Source: Streptomyces sp. NBC_00078 | Lineage (GTDB): Bacteria > Actinomycetota > Actinomycetes > Streptomycetales > Streptomycetaceae | Reading direction: 5' to 3' | Length of the DNA stretch: 64,000 nucleotides | Assembly: GCF_026343335.1 (NCBI RefSeq) | Contig: NZ_JAPELX010000001.1 | Coordinates: 6,324,001-6,388,000, forward strand | Part shown: piece after piece, positions 48,301-56,725 of the stretch | Position numbering within the stretch: position 1 is the first letter of the stretch | How the letters are laid out: every line of letters begins with the position of its first letter | Notes under the pieces: model-generated | The model's input: the letters and a program-made list of their open reading frames with translations, nothing else | Database searches by the model: none | Told to the model about the DNA's origin: nothing | Position numbers and translations under genes: made by a program

Positions 48301-50575
48301 TCCGGCCGAGTCCGGCCGGGCCCGGGCCCGGGTGTTCAGCGCGGACCCCAAGGGCGGCTGGCAGCAGCATCTGACCGTCGTGGTCGTCGAGGACGAGCCC
48401 GTCTCCTCCGAGGAGCCCGGCACCGGCCCGCAGGCCTCGGCGGTCGACCTCCACGCCGTACGGGCACGCTGCGCCGAGAGCCTCGACGCGGACACCTTCT
48501 ACCGGCAGGCCTGGCACCCCTCCTTCCGGCTCGGCCCCAGCTTCCGCCTGGTCCAGAGCGCCTCGCGGGGCCCCGGAGCGGCGGCGGGCACCCTGGCCCT
48601 GCCCGGTCCGGACGCCGAGGGGATCACCGCGGGGATCCGGCCGGAACTGCTCCTGCTCGACGCGTGCGTGCAACTGGTCGCGGTGGCCGCGCACTCCGGC
48701 TCCGAGGGCTGGGACGAACGGCCCGTACGGCTGGGCACCGGCTACCAGAAGATGATCGTGCACCGGCCGGTGGAGGGCGCCGCACTGGAGTGCGCCGCCA
48801 CGGTGCGGGACACCGCGGACGGTTCGGTCATCGGTGACATCTCGCTCACCACGACGGACGGCACACCCGTCGTCGACCTGCTGGGCGTTTCGTTCCGGCC
48901 GGTCGGCCCGCAGATACTGAGCCGGCTGATCGCCGAACGGGCCACCGGCGAGGGCGGATCCGGGGCGCCGGACGCGGCACCGGCACCGGCCCGCGAGGTG
49001 CTCCTCGCGGCGGACCCGGCCCGGCGGCAGCGTCTCCTGCTCGATCACTTCGTCCGGGTGATGGCCGGCATCCTGGCCGCGGAGCCCGAGGAGGTCCACC
49101 CGGACACCCCGGTGACCGACCTGGCCGACTCGCTGATGATGGCCGAGCTGCAGACCATGGTGGACCGGGACCTGGGCATCGCGATCCCGATGGAAATGAT
49201 CTTCGACGGCAGCGGGCTGCGCAGCCTGGCCGCCTGGGCCGCCGAGGAGCTGGCCGAGACCGCGGGCACGGCAGACACGGCCGTCCCGGCGAACGCCGCG
49301 GACGCCTCAGCCGTCGCCGGGGCGGCGGAGCCGGCACCCCCTGTCGCGCCGAAGCCCCGCCCGCGCCGCCGCAAGACCATGACGGTCGAGGAGATGGCCG
49401 AACGGGCGCGGCTGGAGGAGTCGATCGCCCCCGCCCTCCCGCCGGAGCCCGCGGGCACCGCCCCCGAGGCCACCCTGCTCACCGGCGCCACCGGATTCGT
49501 CGGCGCCTTCCTGCTCGCCGAACTGCTCGACCGTCGCTCCGGCGACGTCCTGTGCCTGGTCCGAGCCGACGACGAGGCGCATGCGCTGCGGCGGATCCTG
49601 GCCAATCTGGAGGCCTACGGCGTCGACCCGGAACCGTACCGGGACCGCATCGTGCCGCTCGTCGGCGACCTCGGCGAGCCGTTGTTCGGGCTGGACGACG
49701 GCACGTTCGCCGCACTGCACGCCCGCGTGGGCTCGATCATCCACTGCGGCGGCATGGTGAAGTGGACGTACCCCTACAGCGGCCTCGAGGACGCCAATGT
49801 CGCCGGCACCCGGGAGGTGCTGAGGCTGGCCACGGCCGGCGCGGCGCGGCCCGTGCACTTCATCTCCACGGTCGGTGTCTTCTCCTCCATCGACTACACC
49901 GCCGACCTGGTGCACGAGAGCGACGACCTGCACAGCAGCGGAGCGCTGGCGGTCGGCTACGCGCAGACCAAGTGGGTGGCCGAGCAGATGGTCCGCACCG
50001 CCCACGAACGCGGCGTACCGGTCACCATCCACCGCATCAACACCGGCGGGCACAGCCGTACGGGCTCCTTCAACCGTCTCGACCATCTGAACATGATGCT
50101 CAAGGGCTGCATCGAGGCCGGCATCGCCCCGCAGGACGTGCGGATGCCCGTACAGCCCGCGCCGATCGACTACGTGGCCGCCGCCGTCGTGGAAGTGGCC
50201 GGCCGTCCCGAACTGAGCGGCCGCACCTTCCACCTGGTCAACCACGGGTCGCTGAGCTGGTCCCAACTCTTCGACCACGTCGAGGAGTTCGGCTACCCGA
50301 TGCGACGGCTGCCGTTCGACGAGTGGAAGGAGCGGGTGACCAACCGCAGCTCGGGAACCATGGCGCTGCTCGGCCTCGCGCCCTTCCTCAACGACACCGT
50401 CGACGACGTACGGCTGCCGCTGTCCGACTCGGCCCAGACCCGCTCGGCTCTCGACCCGGCCGGACTGGTCTGCCCCTCCCTGGACGCCGACCTCGTCCAC
50501 ACCTATCTGCGGCGCTTCGTCGCCACCGGCTTCATCGACGCGCCGGCGCGGCCGGACGCACCGCAGCACGCCTGA
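45320..50575 (+). CDS. PKS2: KS-AT0-DH-ACP-TR with degenerate acyltransferase and reductive release
   Basis: A 1,751-residue protein. An N-terminal docking helix (10-38) is followed by an intact KS 40-465 (Cys213, His348, His388). The AT remnant (575-880) has lost its motifs: PGGEA for PGQGA, GHGAG for GHSxG, and no HAFH. The DH at 905-1195 has His939 and Asp1114/Gln1118. The ACP has Ser1271. The thioester reductase at 1380-1740 has GATGFVG 1389-1395 and YAQTK 1547-1551. There is no KR. The TR should release the chain with NADPH as an aldehyde or alcohol. The ATG at 45320 follows GGGGGAA, 62 bases after PKS1. Confidence 0.92.
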   Translation: MTTATNGSTAHDRSDLLRRALVELKTARAEAAEARKALTEPIAVVGVGCRFPGAGTGVEGFWDLLTGGRSAIREIPADRWDADAYFDADPDAPGRTYARHGGFVDGVREFDAGLFGIPPREAAQVDPQHRLVLEVAWEALEHAGIAPDSLRGSRTGVFVGMGGSDYERLTAAAGDVAGLDGYTATGGAQNFAANRVSYVLGLEGPSMVVDTACSSSLVALHLACQALRAGECERALVGGVNLLLSPGTTVTLSKARMLSPEGQCKTFDASADGYVRGEGCGVVVLRPLADAVRDGQEVLAVVSGSAVNQDGRSSGLTVPRGSAQQDVIRRALAVGGVAPGDVGYVEAHGTGTPLGDPIEVRALASVLGEGRAADRPVVLGSVKTNIGHLEAAAGIAGLVKAILTVGRGVIAPHLNLTTPNPLLEWDELPVRVATELTPWDEERRVAGVSSFGFGGTNAHVVVESPPAPAETIADAAHDVVGEGPVVVKVSGRNEDALRASAQQLATFVRDSAAPDALRGVAWESGVGRADLPQRAAVVAGSLTELADGLGRIAEGGLLPAGVVSGRRDETGAPRIAFLAPGGEATGVPAGLYGRIDVVTETVDEVCGAVDLPPSALIVSDAEPQDGGVPDADGALSGPGEVRDGSPAPQRGAGPQPSAAAPRGATSPHDAAAGRRPLPAPLAERLAAYATAVALGAWWKSVGVAPDVVAGHGAGAYAAAALAGVFTVADGARLVAAADDRETLAKVLADIELRLPEVDFVSDATGKPAGAEAVTVDYWLRQAAEPVPFEDVLWSTLGIRTRVLVELGSPDRRPMLAELVSEGGLTRVASAHPADTTADAHECLLRALARVWSEGADVDWAKVNGPRPARVPKLPTYPFQRRTHWMRPAAQDTAAQNAAAQPAAGDPGAALRPRVLKAATGDTIGETRLSLSVLPFLAEHRVHDRLVVPGVVYLELLLRCAAETFDGPVRIEGLELSRPLVLGDDDAATVQVVISPAESGRARARVFSADPKGGWQQHLTVVVVEDEPVSSEEPGTGPQASAVDLHAVRARCAESLDADTFYRQAWHPSFRLGPSFRLVQSASRGPGAAAGTLALPGPDAEGITAGIRPELLLLDACVQLVAVAAHSGSEGWDERPVRLGTGYQKMIVHRPVEGAALECAATVRDTADGSVIGDISLTTTDGTPVVDLLGVSFRPVGPQILSRLIAERATGEGGSGAPDAAPAPAREVLLAADPARRQRLLLDHFVRVMAGILAAEPEEVHPDTPVTDLADSLMMAELQTMVDRDLGIAIPMEMIFDGSGLRSLAAWAAEELAETAGTADTAVPANAADASAVAGAAEPAPPVAPKPRPRRRKTMTVEEMAERARLEESIAPALPPEPAGTAPEATLLTGATGFVGAFLLAELLDRRSGDVLCLVRADDEAHALRRILANLEAYGVDPEPYRDRIVPLVGDLGEPLFGLDDGTFAALHARVGSIIHCGGMVKWTYPYSGLEDANVAGTREVLRLATAGAARPVHFISTVGVFSSIDYTADLVHESDDLHSSGALAVGYAQTKWVAEQMVRTAHERGVPVTIHRINTGGHSRTGSFNRLDHLNMMLKGCIEAGIAPQDVRMPVQPAPIDYVAAAVVEVAGRPELSGRTFHLVNHGSLSWSQLFDHVEEFGYPMRRLPFDEWKERVTNRSSGTMALLGLAPFLNDTVDDVRLPLSDSAQTRSALDPAGLVCPSLDADLVHTYLRRFVATGFIDAPARPDAPQHA

Positions 50576-50614
50576 GCCGGACGCACCAGAGCACCCTCTG
50601 ACAGGAGTTCACCG

Positions 50615-51823
50615 ATGACGACCCTGGCCATCGATCTCACCAGCACCGAATACCGGCTCAACCCCTGGCCGCTGTACGCCAGGCTGCGCGACGAGTCCCC
50701 CGTCCACCATGTGCCGGGCGGCGCCGCGGACGGCACGGACTTCTATGTGCTGAGCCGCTACGACGACGTCGCGCTCGCCCTGAAGGACAAGAAGCTGTTC
50801 TCGTCCCAGATCCGGCGGGACGACTACATGAACCTGCCGATGCTGGTCAACCGCGACGCCCCGGAGCACACCCGGCTGCGCCACATGGCCAACCGCGCGT
50901 TCAACGCCCGTCTGGTCCGCACGCTCGGCGACTGGGTGCAGACCCTCGTGGACGACCTGATGACCGAGGTGCTCTCGCACGACCGGGTGGAGTTCGTCGA
51001 GGCGTTCACCACCATGCTGCCGCTGCGCGTGGTCGGCGGCATGCTCGGCATCCCGCTCGACCGCAAGAAGGACCTGCGCCGCTGGTCGCAGGCGGTGATG
51101 GACAGCTTCGCGGTGGCCGCGGGCATGGATCCCGACGAGGCACCCGGGTTCTTCGAGGACCTGATGGAGTTCGGGAACTACATGGGCGACCTGGCCGCCG
51201 AGCGCAAGGGCAAGCCCAACCAGGAGGACATCCTGGGCGAGCTGGTCGTCCAGCACGAGGCGGGCGACCTGACCCGCGACGAACTGGTCACCATGGCCTG
51301 GTCGTTCGTCGCCGCAGGGCACGAGACCACCATGAACCTGCTGGGCGGCGGCTTCCACATGCTGCTCAGCGACCCGGAGCTGGCCAAGCGGATGCTGGCC
51401 GCGCCCGAGCGCTCCGGCGACTTCGCCGAGGAGTATCTGCGGCTGAACAGCCCCACCCAGTGGCTGCTGCGCCGCGCCAAGGAGGACGTCGAACTGCACG
51501 GGTCCGTCATCCCCGAGGGCGCGCTGGTGCACGTACTGCTCGGTGCGGCCAACCGGGACCCGCGCCACTTCCCCGACCCCGACACCTTCGACCTGGACCG
51601 CCCCAACCGGGGCGACCACATGGCCTTCGGCGCGGGCCCGCACTTCTGCCCGGGCGCCGCCCTGTCCCGGCTGCTGGCCGACCGCGCCTTCCACGCCTAC
51701 TACGACCACCTCGACCGGTTCTCCCTGGACCCCGGGGCGCCGGCCCAGTACCGCACCCGGCAGGGGTCGTACGGCATCGCGCGGATGGACGTTCTGGTGA
51801 CACCGACCACGGGGGACAAGTGA
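50615..51823 (+). CDS. cytochrome P450
   Basis: A 402-residue soluble bacterial P450. The I-helix oxygen-binding motif AGHETT is at 234-239, ExxR at 273-276, and the haem loop FGAGPHFCPG has Cys345. The ATG at 50615 follows AGGAG. It begins 39 bases after PKS2, and its stop overlaps the FAAL start (TGATG), so it belongs to the same operon. It probably hydroxylates or epoxidises the polyketide. No dedicated ferredoxin gene is nearby. Confidence 0.93.
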   Translation: MTTLAIDLTSTEYRLNPWPLYARLRDESPVHHVPGGAADGTDFYVLSRYDDVALALKDKKLFSSQIRRDDYMNLPMLVNRDAPEHTRLRHMANRAFNARLVRTLGDWVQTLVDDLMTEVLSHDRVEFVEAFTTMLPLRVVGGMLGIPLDRKKDLRRWSQAVMDSFAVAAGMDPDEAPGFFEDLMEFGNYMGDLAAERKGKPNQEDILGELVVQHEAGDLTRDELVTMAWSFVAAGHETTMNLLGGGFHMLLSDPELAKRMLAAPERSGDFAEEYLRLNSPTQWLLRRAKEDVELHGSVIPEGALVHVLLGAANRDPRHFPDPDTFDLDRPNRGDHMAFGAGPHFCPGAALSRLLADRAFHAYYDHLDRFSLDPGAPAQYRTRQGSYGIARMDVLVTPTTGDK

Positions 51824-53580
51824 TGACGACGGCGACCACCCTTCCCACGACCTCTGCGACAGCCCCCGATCCGGCGGCGGAGACGACCCTGGACCGGTTC
51901 CTGTACCACGCCGACCGGCAGCCCACCGCACCGGCGTTCACCTTCCTCGACGACGACGGCGAGGTACAGCGGACGCTGTCCTACGGCGAGCTGGACGCGA
52001 CGGCACGCAGCATCGCCGCAGGGCTGCGGGCCAGGCTGGCGCGCGGGGAGCGGGCACTGCTGCTGCTGCCCGAGGGCCTGGACTTCGTCCCTGCGTTCTT
52101 CGGCTGTCTCCAGGCCGGCGTCATCGCCGTACCGGCGTACCCGCCGCTGCCGCTGCAGAACCGGCAGCGGATGGAGACCCTGAAGTCCATCGTCGACGAC
52201 TGCCGGCCTGCCGCGGTGATCGTGGCCGTACCGCCCGAGATGCTGGACACGGTGCGCTCGGTGATGCCGGATTTGGCGGATCTGTGGTGGACCACCGTGG
52301 CGGAGCTGTCCGCCGCCGCCGCCGACGCCCCGGACGACCACCGCCCCGGCCCTGACGACATCGCCTTCCTGCAGTACACCTCCGGCTCCACGGCGATGCC
52401 GAAGGGAGTGACGGTCACCCACCGGGCGCTCGCCCACAACGAGGAGATGATCCGGGAGTCCTTCGAACACGAGAAGGGACTCACCGGCGTGGGCTGGCTG
52501 CCGCTCTTCCACGACATGGGCCTGATCGGCCACGTGGTGCAGCCGCTGTGGATGGGCGGCCACTCGATCCTGATGTCGCCGCTGACGTTCATCAGGCGGC
52601 CCGTCCGCTGGCTGCGCGCGATCTCCCAGTACCGGGCCACCACCAGCGGCGCACCCAACTTCGCCTACGACATGTGTGTCGCCCGCATTCGCGAGGAGGA
52701 CTGCGAGGGCCTGGACCTGAGCAGCTGGAAGGTCGCCTACACGGGCGCCGAACCGGTCCGGGACCGCACCCTGCGCGCCTTCGCCGAACGCTTCGCCGCC
52801 CACGGCTTCGACCCCGCCGCCGCCTACCCGTGCTACGGGCTCGCGGAGGCGACCCTGCTGGTCACCGGTGCCCGGGTGGCGGACGAGCCCACCCGGCTCA
52901 CCGTGGACGACGAGGCACTGGGCGCCGGGCGAGTGGTGCCCGCCGAGGCCGGGACAACCCTGGTCAGCAGCGGGATCACCCGCATGGACCGGGAAGTGGT
53001 CATCGTCGACCCGGACACCGCCGAACCGGTCGGGCCCGGCCGGGTGGGCGAGATCTGGATCGGCGGGCCGGACCTGCCCACCGGCTACTGGGGCAGGCCC
53101 GAGGCCAGCGAGGAGGTCTTCGCCGCCAAGCCGGCCGGCGCCGGTGGCGGCCCCTACCTGCGCTCCGGCGACCTGGGCTTCCTGCACGAGGGCGAGCTGT
53201 ACGTCACCGGGCGCTGCAAGGACCTGATCATCGTCGGCGGCCGCAACCACTACCCCCAGGACCTCGAATTCACCGCGGAGCAGGCCCACTCCGCGCTGCG
53301 CACCGGCTGCTCCGCGGCGTTCGCGGTCGAGGACGGCGGAGCCGAACGCGCCGTGCTCGTGGCCGGCGCCGGGCAGGGCGCGGCCGGGGCCGACGAGGCC
53401 GCCGCCGCCAAGCGCGCCGAGATCGCGCGCGTGGTGCGCAGCGCTGTCGCCGCCGCGCACGGAATCACCCTCGACGACGTGGTGGTGGTCGGCCCCAACG
53501 CGGTGCCCAGGACATCCAGCGGCAAGGTGCAGCGTGGTGCCTGCCGGGCCGCCTACCTGCGAGGAGAGTACGCCCAGTGA
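51823..53580 (+). CDS. fatty-acyl-AMP ligase (FAAL)
   Basis: A 585-residue adenylate-forming enzyme. It has the AMP-binding motif QYTSGSTAMPKGV at 184-196, GLAEAT, the FAAL-typical GRNHYPQDLE and a C-terminal SSGKVQR with the catalytic Lys. FAALs activate a carboxylic acid as acyl-AMP and pass it to an ACP rather than to CoA. It is followed at once by a free ACP gene (GTGA overlap), the natural acceptor. It most likely supplies the PKS1 starter; the acid's length cannot be read from sequence. Confidence 0.9.
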   Translation: MTTATTLPTTSATAPDPAAETTLDRFLYHADRQPTAPAFTFLDDDGEVQRTLSYGELDATARSIAAGLRARLARGERALLLLPEGLDFVPAFFGCLQAGVIAVPAYPPLPLQNRQRMETLKSIVDDCRPAAVIVAVPPEMLDTVRSVMPDLADLWWTTVAELSAAAADAPDDHRPGPDDIAFLQYTSGSTAMPKGVTVTHRALAHNEEMIRESFEHEKGLTGVGWLPLFHDMGLIGHVVQPLWMGGHSILMSPLTFIRRPVRWLRAISQYRATTSGAPNFAYDMCVARIREEDCEGLDLSSWKVAYTGAEPVRDRTLRAFAERFAAHGFDPAAAYPCYGLAEATLLVTGARVADEPTRLTVDDEALGAGRVVPAEAGTTLVSSGITRMDREVVIVDPDTAEPVGPGRVGEIWIGGPDLPTGYWGRPEASEEVFAAKPAGAGGGPYLRSGDLGFLHEGELYVTGRCKDLIIVGGRNHYPQDLEFTAEQAHSALRTGCSAAFAVEDGGAERAVLVAGAGQGAAGADEAAAAKRAEIARVVRSAVAAAHGITLDDVVVVGPNAVPRTSSGKVQRGACRAAYLRGEYAQ

Positions 53581-53825
53581 GCACGAGGACCATGACCAGG
53601 CGGCAGGTGCGGAGCTGGCTGGTCGGCCGGGTCGCCGAGCATCTCAAGGTCGCTCCCGAGACCGTCTCCCCGCAGGCCGTCTTCAGCGAGCTGGGACTGT
53701 CCTCCGTTCAGGCGGTCGAACTCACCGCGGAGCTGGAGGACTTCAGCGGCCTGAAGATACCTCCCACGATGGTCTACGAGTACCCCACGATCGACGACGT
53801 CGCGGCGTACGTCGCCGGCCAGTGA
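53577..53825 (+). CDS. free-standing acyl carrier protein
   Basis: An 82-residue ACP. The phosphopantetheine Ser is in ELGLSSVQAVEL, at about residue 43. The protein has typical helices and ends DDVAAYVAGQ. The GTG at 53577 overlaps the FAAL stop codon. It should receive the acyl group from the FAAL and hand it to the KAS III or directly to PKS1. Confidence 0.9.
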   Translation: MSTRTMTRRQVRSWLVGRVAEHLKVAPETVSPQAVFSELGLSSVQAVELTAELEDFSGLKIPPTMVYEYPTIDDVAAYVAGQ

Positions 53826-53842
53826 CACGAGGAGACCCCACC

Positions 53843-54877
53843 ATGGCACTCAGTCCTGTCCCCGGGGCGCGGATCGCGGCTCTGGGGCACCATCTCCCGG
53901 CCACCGTGCTGTCCACCGAGGCCGCCGCCGAGCGGCTCACGGTGGACGCGGAGTGGATCGTGGCCCGCACCGGAATCCGGGAGCGCCGGCTGGCGGACCC
54001 GGACGAGACGGTCGCCGACATGGCGACGAGCGCGGCACGTCACGCGCTCACCAAGCTGTCCGCGGACCCCCGCCACGCCGACCCGGCGCAGGACATCGAC
54101 ACGGTGATCGTGGCGACGTCCAGCGCGGAGTCCACCATGCCCACCACCGCGGCCCGGGTCGCCGCCCGGCTCGGGCTGGCGCAGCCGGCGGCGTTCGACC
54201 TCAACAACGCCTGCGCCGGGTTCTGCCATGCGCTGGCGGTCGCCGACGCGCTGATCAGGGCGGGCAGCAGTCGCGGCGCGCTGGTGATCGGCGCCGACAA
54301 GGCCAGCGCCTGGCTGGACTGGACGGACCGGGACACCGCGATCCTCTTCGCGGACGGCGCCGGCGCGGCCGTGGTGCTGCCGCACGAGCGCCGGGCCATC
54401 GGTCCGGTGCGGTGGGGCAGTGTGGGGGAGCGCGCGGACCTCATCACCATCGACCCCGTCGACCGGGTGCTGCGCCAGGAGGGCCGGGCGGTCTACCGCT
54501 GGGCGACCGGGCTGGGTTCCACGGCCCGTGAGGTCTGCGACAGCGCCGGCGTCAAGCCCGGCGACCTGGCCGCGTTCGTCCCCCACCAGGCCAATCTGCG
54601 CATCGTCGACGCACTCGCCCGGCACCTGGAGCTGGACGGTGTCCCCGTCGCCACCGATGTCGTGGACACCGGCAACACCATGGCCGCGACGATCCCGATC
54701 GCCCTGTCCCGCATGACCAGCCGCCCGGAGGCCGAGGTACGGGGCAACGTGCTGCTGTTCGGCTTCGGCGCGGGGCTGGCGTACGCCGGACAGGTCGTCG
54801 ATCTGCAGCTGGCGTCGACGTCCCCGGCCGCGGCGTCCCGTGAGCCGGTCGCGGTGAGCGTGGGCCGCGGTGACTGA
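53843..54877 (+). CDS. 3-oxoacyl-ACP synthase III (KAS III-like)
   Basis: A 344-residue thiolase-fold enzyme. The full triad is present: Cys124 in NNACAGF, His248 in PHQANLR and Asn278 in DTGNTMAA. It is therefore competent for decarboxylative condensation, unlike acyltransferase-only relatives that often lose a triad residue. The ATG at 53843 follows GAGGAG, 17 bases after the ACP gene. It probably builds or extends the starter on the free ACP. A role as a free acyltransferase (CerJ or DpsC type) remains possible. Confidence 0.9.
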   Translation: MALSPVPGARIAALGHHLPATVLSTEAAAERLTVDAEWIVARTGIRERRLADPDETVADMATSAARHALTKLSADPRHADPAQDIDTVIVATSSAESTMPTTAARVAARLGLAQPAAFDLNNACAGFCHALAVADALIRAGSSRGALVIGADKASAWLDWTDRDTAILFADGAGAAVVLPHERRAIGPVRWGSVGERADLITIDPVDRVLRQEGRAVYRWATGLGSTAREVCDSAGVKPGDLAAFVPHQANLRIVDALARHLELDGVPVATDVVDTGNTMAATIPIALSRMTSRPEAEVRGNVLLFGFGAGLAYAGQVVDLQLASTSPAAASREPVAVSVGRGD

Positions 54878-55082
54878 GCGTCCGGCATCCCGGCCGGCCC
54901 GCCCCGAGGGCCGGCCCGCGTCCCCGACGGAGGAACAGGCTCCGGGCGGTCGGGCCCAGCACGATCAGGCCCAGCACGCACCGGTTCAGCACGAACACGT
55001 TCAGTACGACCACGCCGTCCTTCGGGCCCTCCTCACCTTCACCGGCGGTCTGGCCGGCCCCAGCAGCGCGAACCCGGGCTGA
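54870..55082 (+). CDS. small Gln/His-rich repeat ORF at the end of the PKS operon
   Basis: A possible 70-residue protein. A GTG at 54870 overlaps the KAS III stop by 8 bases. The centre is four 5-residue repeats (AQHDQ, AQHAP, VQHEH, VQYDH) encoded by four 15-base units at 54955-55014. The C-terminus has a short hydrophobic patch (AVLRALLTFTGGLAG). There is no good ribosome binding site and no recognisable family. The repeats keep frame, which slightly favours coding. It could be metal-binding or simply non-coding. Confidence 0.35.
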   Translation: MTERPASRPARPEGRPASPTEEQAPGGRAQHDQAQHAPVQHEHVQYDHAVLRALLTFTGGLAGPSSANPG

Positions 55083-55112
55083 TCACCGAGCGGATCACCG
55101 AGCTGAACAACC

Positions 55113-55143
55113 GAGGGCGCCCCCTGTCGCAGGGGGCGCCCTC
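55113..55143. terminator. terminator at the right edge of the PKS cluster / after pyk
   Basis: A perfect 13-base stem (GAGGGCGCCCCCT and complement) with a 5-base loop, between the PKS operon and the convergent pyk gene. It is very similar in sequence to the hairpin at 28973-29004. Confidence 0.85.
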
Positions 55144-55182
55144 AGCGCCGTACAGAAGCCTTCAAGGCCCTTTGCGGGTACG

Positions 55183-56610
55183 TCAGTTGCTGCCGCCGGC
55201 GATGTGGTGGACGCGGAGCATGTTGGTGGTGCCGGGGACGCCGGGGGGCGAGCCGGCGGTGATGATGACGATCTCGCCCGGGTTGAAGCGGTTGATCTTG
55301 GCGATCTCCTGGTCGACCATGTCGACCATCTCGTCCGTGGTGTTCACGAACGGCACGACGTGCGACTCCACGCCCCAGCTGAGGGTCAGCTGGTTGCGGG
55401 TGTTCTCGTCGGTGGTGAAGGCGATGATCGGCTGCTGGGCGCGGTAGCGCGACAGACGGCGGGCGGTGTCGCCGGACTGGGTGAAGGCCACCAGGCCGCG
55501 GCCGCCGAGGAAGTCGGCGATCTCGCACGCGGCACGCGCGACCGAACCACCCTGCGTACGCGGCTTCTTGCCCGGCACCAGCGGCTGCAGGCCCTTGCTC
55601 ATCAGCTCCTGCTCGGCCGCGACGACGATCTTCGACATCGTCTTCACGGTCTCGACCGGGTACGCGCCGACGGAGGACTCCGCCGACAGCATGACCGCGT
55701 CCGCGCCGTCCAGGATCGCGTTGGCGACGTCGGACGCCTCGGCGCGCGTGGGACGGGAGTTGGTGATCATCGACTCCATCATCTGGGTCGCCACGATCAC
55801 CGGCTTGGCGTTGCGGCGGCACAGCTCGATGAGCCGCTTCTGCACCATCGGGACCTTCTCGAGCGGGTACTCGACGGCCAGGTCACCACGCGCGACCATG
55901 ACGGCGTCGAACGCCATCACGACGGCCTCCATGTTGTCCACCGCCTGCGGCTTCTCCACCTTGGCGATGACCGGGACGCGGCGCCCCTCCTCGTCCATCA
56001 CCCGGTGGACGTCGTCCACGTCCTTGGCGTCGCGGACGAAGGACAGCGCGACCATGTCGCAGCCCATGCGCAGCGCGAAGCGGAGGTCCTCGACGTCCTT
56101 CTCGGACAGTGCCGGCACGTTGACGGCCGTGCCGGGCAGGTTGATGCCCTTGTGGTCGGAGACGACACCGCCCTCGATGACGATCGTCTTCACCCGCGGG
56201 CCCTCGACGTCCAGGACCTTCAGCTCGACGTTGCCGTCGTTGATCAGGATCTGGTCGCCACGGTCCACGTCACCGGGCAGGCCCTTGTACGTCGTGCCGC
56301 AGATGGACTTGTCGCCCGGGACGTCCTCGATCGTGATGACGAACTCGTCACCCCGCTCCAGCTCCACCGGACCCTCGGCGAAGGTCTCCAGCCGGATCTT
56401 CGGTCCCTGCAGGTCGGCGAGGACACCGATGGCCCGGCCGGTGTCCTTGGCCGCGGCCCGGACGCGGTCGTACCGCCCCTGGTGCTCGGCGTGGGTGCCG
56501 TGGCTGAAGTTGAACCTGGCCACGTTCATTCCGGCCTCGATCATCGAGACCAGCATTTCGTGGGAGTCGACCGCGGGGCCGAGAGTACAGACGATTTTCG
56601 AACGGCGCAT
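55183..56610 (-). CDS. pyk: pyruvate kinase
   Basis: A 475-residue enzyme that makes pyruvate and ATP from phosphoenolpyruvate. It shows KIVCTLGPA at 5-13, NFSHGTHAEH, DLQGPKIR, the active-site block VMVARGDLAVEYP and the C-terminal HTTDENTRNQ-like nucleotide/allosteric region. The length is typical. It is followed by a convergent terminator, and the upstream gap holds a palindrome at 56639-56650. It is presumably the second S. coelicolor-type isozyme. Confidence 0.95.
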   Translation of the reverse strand: MRRSKIVCTLGPAVDSHEMLVSMIEAGMNVARFNFSHGTHAEHQGRYDRVRAAAKDTGRAIGVLADLQGPKIRLETFAEGPVELERGDEFVITIEDVPGDKSICGTTYKGLPGDVDRGDQILINDGNVELKVLDVEGPRVKTIVIEGGVVSDHKGINLPGTAVNVPALSEKDVEDLRFALRMGCDMVALSFVRDAKDVDDVHRVMDEEGRRVPVIAKVEKPQAVDNMEAVVMAFDAVMVARGDLAVEYPLEKVPMVQKRLIELCRRNAKPVIVATQMMESMITNSRPTRAEASDVANAILDGADAVMLSAESSVGAYPVETVKTMSKIVVAAEQELMSKGLQPLVPGKKPRTQGGSVARAACEIADFLGGRGLVAFTQSGDTARRLSRYRAQQPIIAFTTDENTRNQLTLSWGVESHVVPFVNTTDEMVDMVDQEIAKINRFNPGEIVIITAGSPPGVPGTTNMLRVHHIAGGSN

Positions 56611-56638
56611 GGGGCGATCCTATCGGTTTGTTTCGCCG

Positions 56639-56650
56639 CGGAATATTCCG
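56639..56650. promoter_or_regulatory. 12-base palindrome upstream of pyk
   Basis: CGGAATATTCCG, a perfect palindrome and AT-rich for this genome, 29 bases upstream of the pyk start codon and within the 115-base pyk-ackA gap. It is a candidate operator; the binding protein is unknown. Confidence 0.4.
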
Positions 56651-56725
56651 TCTGGCGGAAGATACAAATGGGCGGGTCGGTGCTCAGCTGCGTTACCGCT
56701 CAGTCGCCGAGGGCGGCGCCGCATA

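Noticed and set aside
51823..53580. Acetyl-CoA synthetase or NRPS adenylation domain
   Set aside because: The FAAL signature GRNHYPQDLE and the adjoining free ACP fit a fatty-acyl-AMP ligase; no condensation or PCP domains are present.
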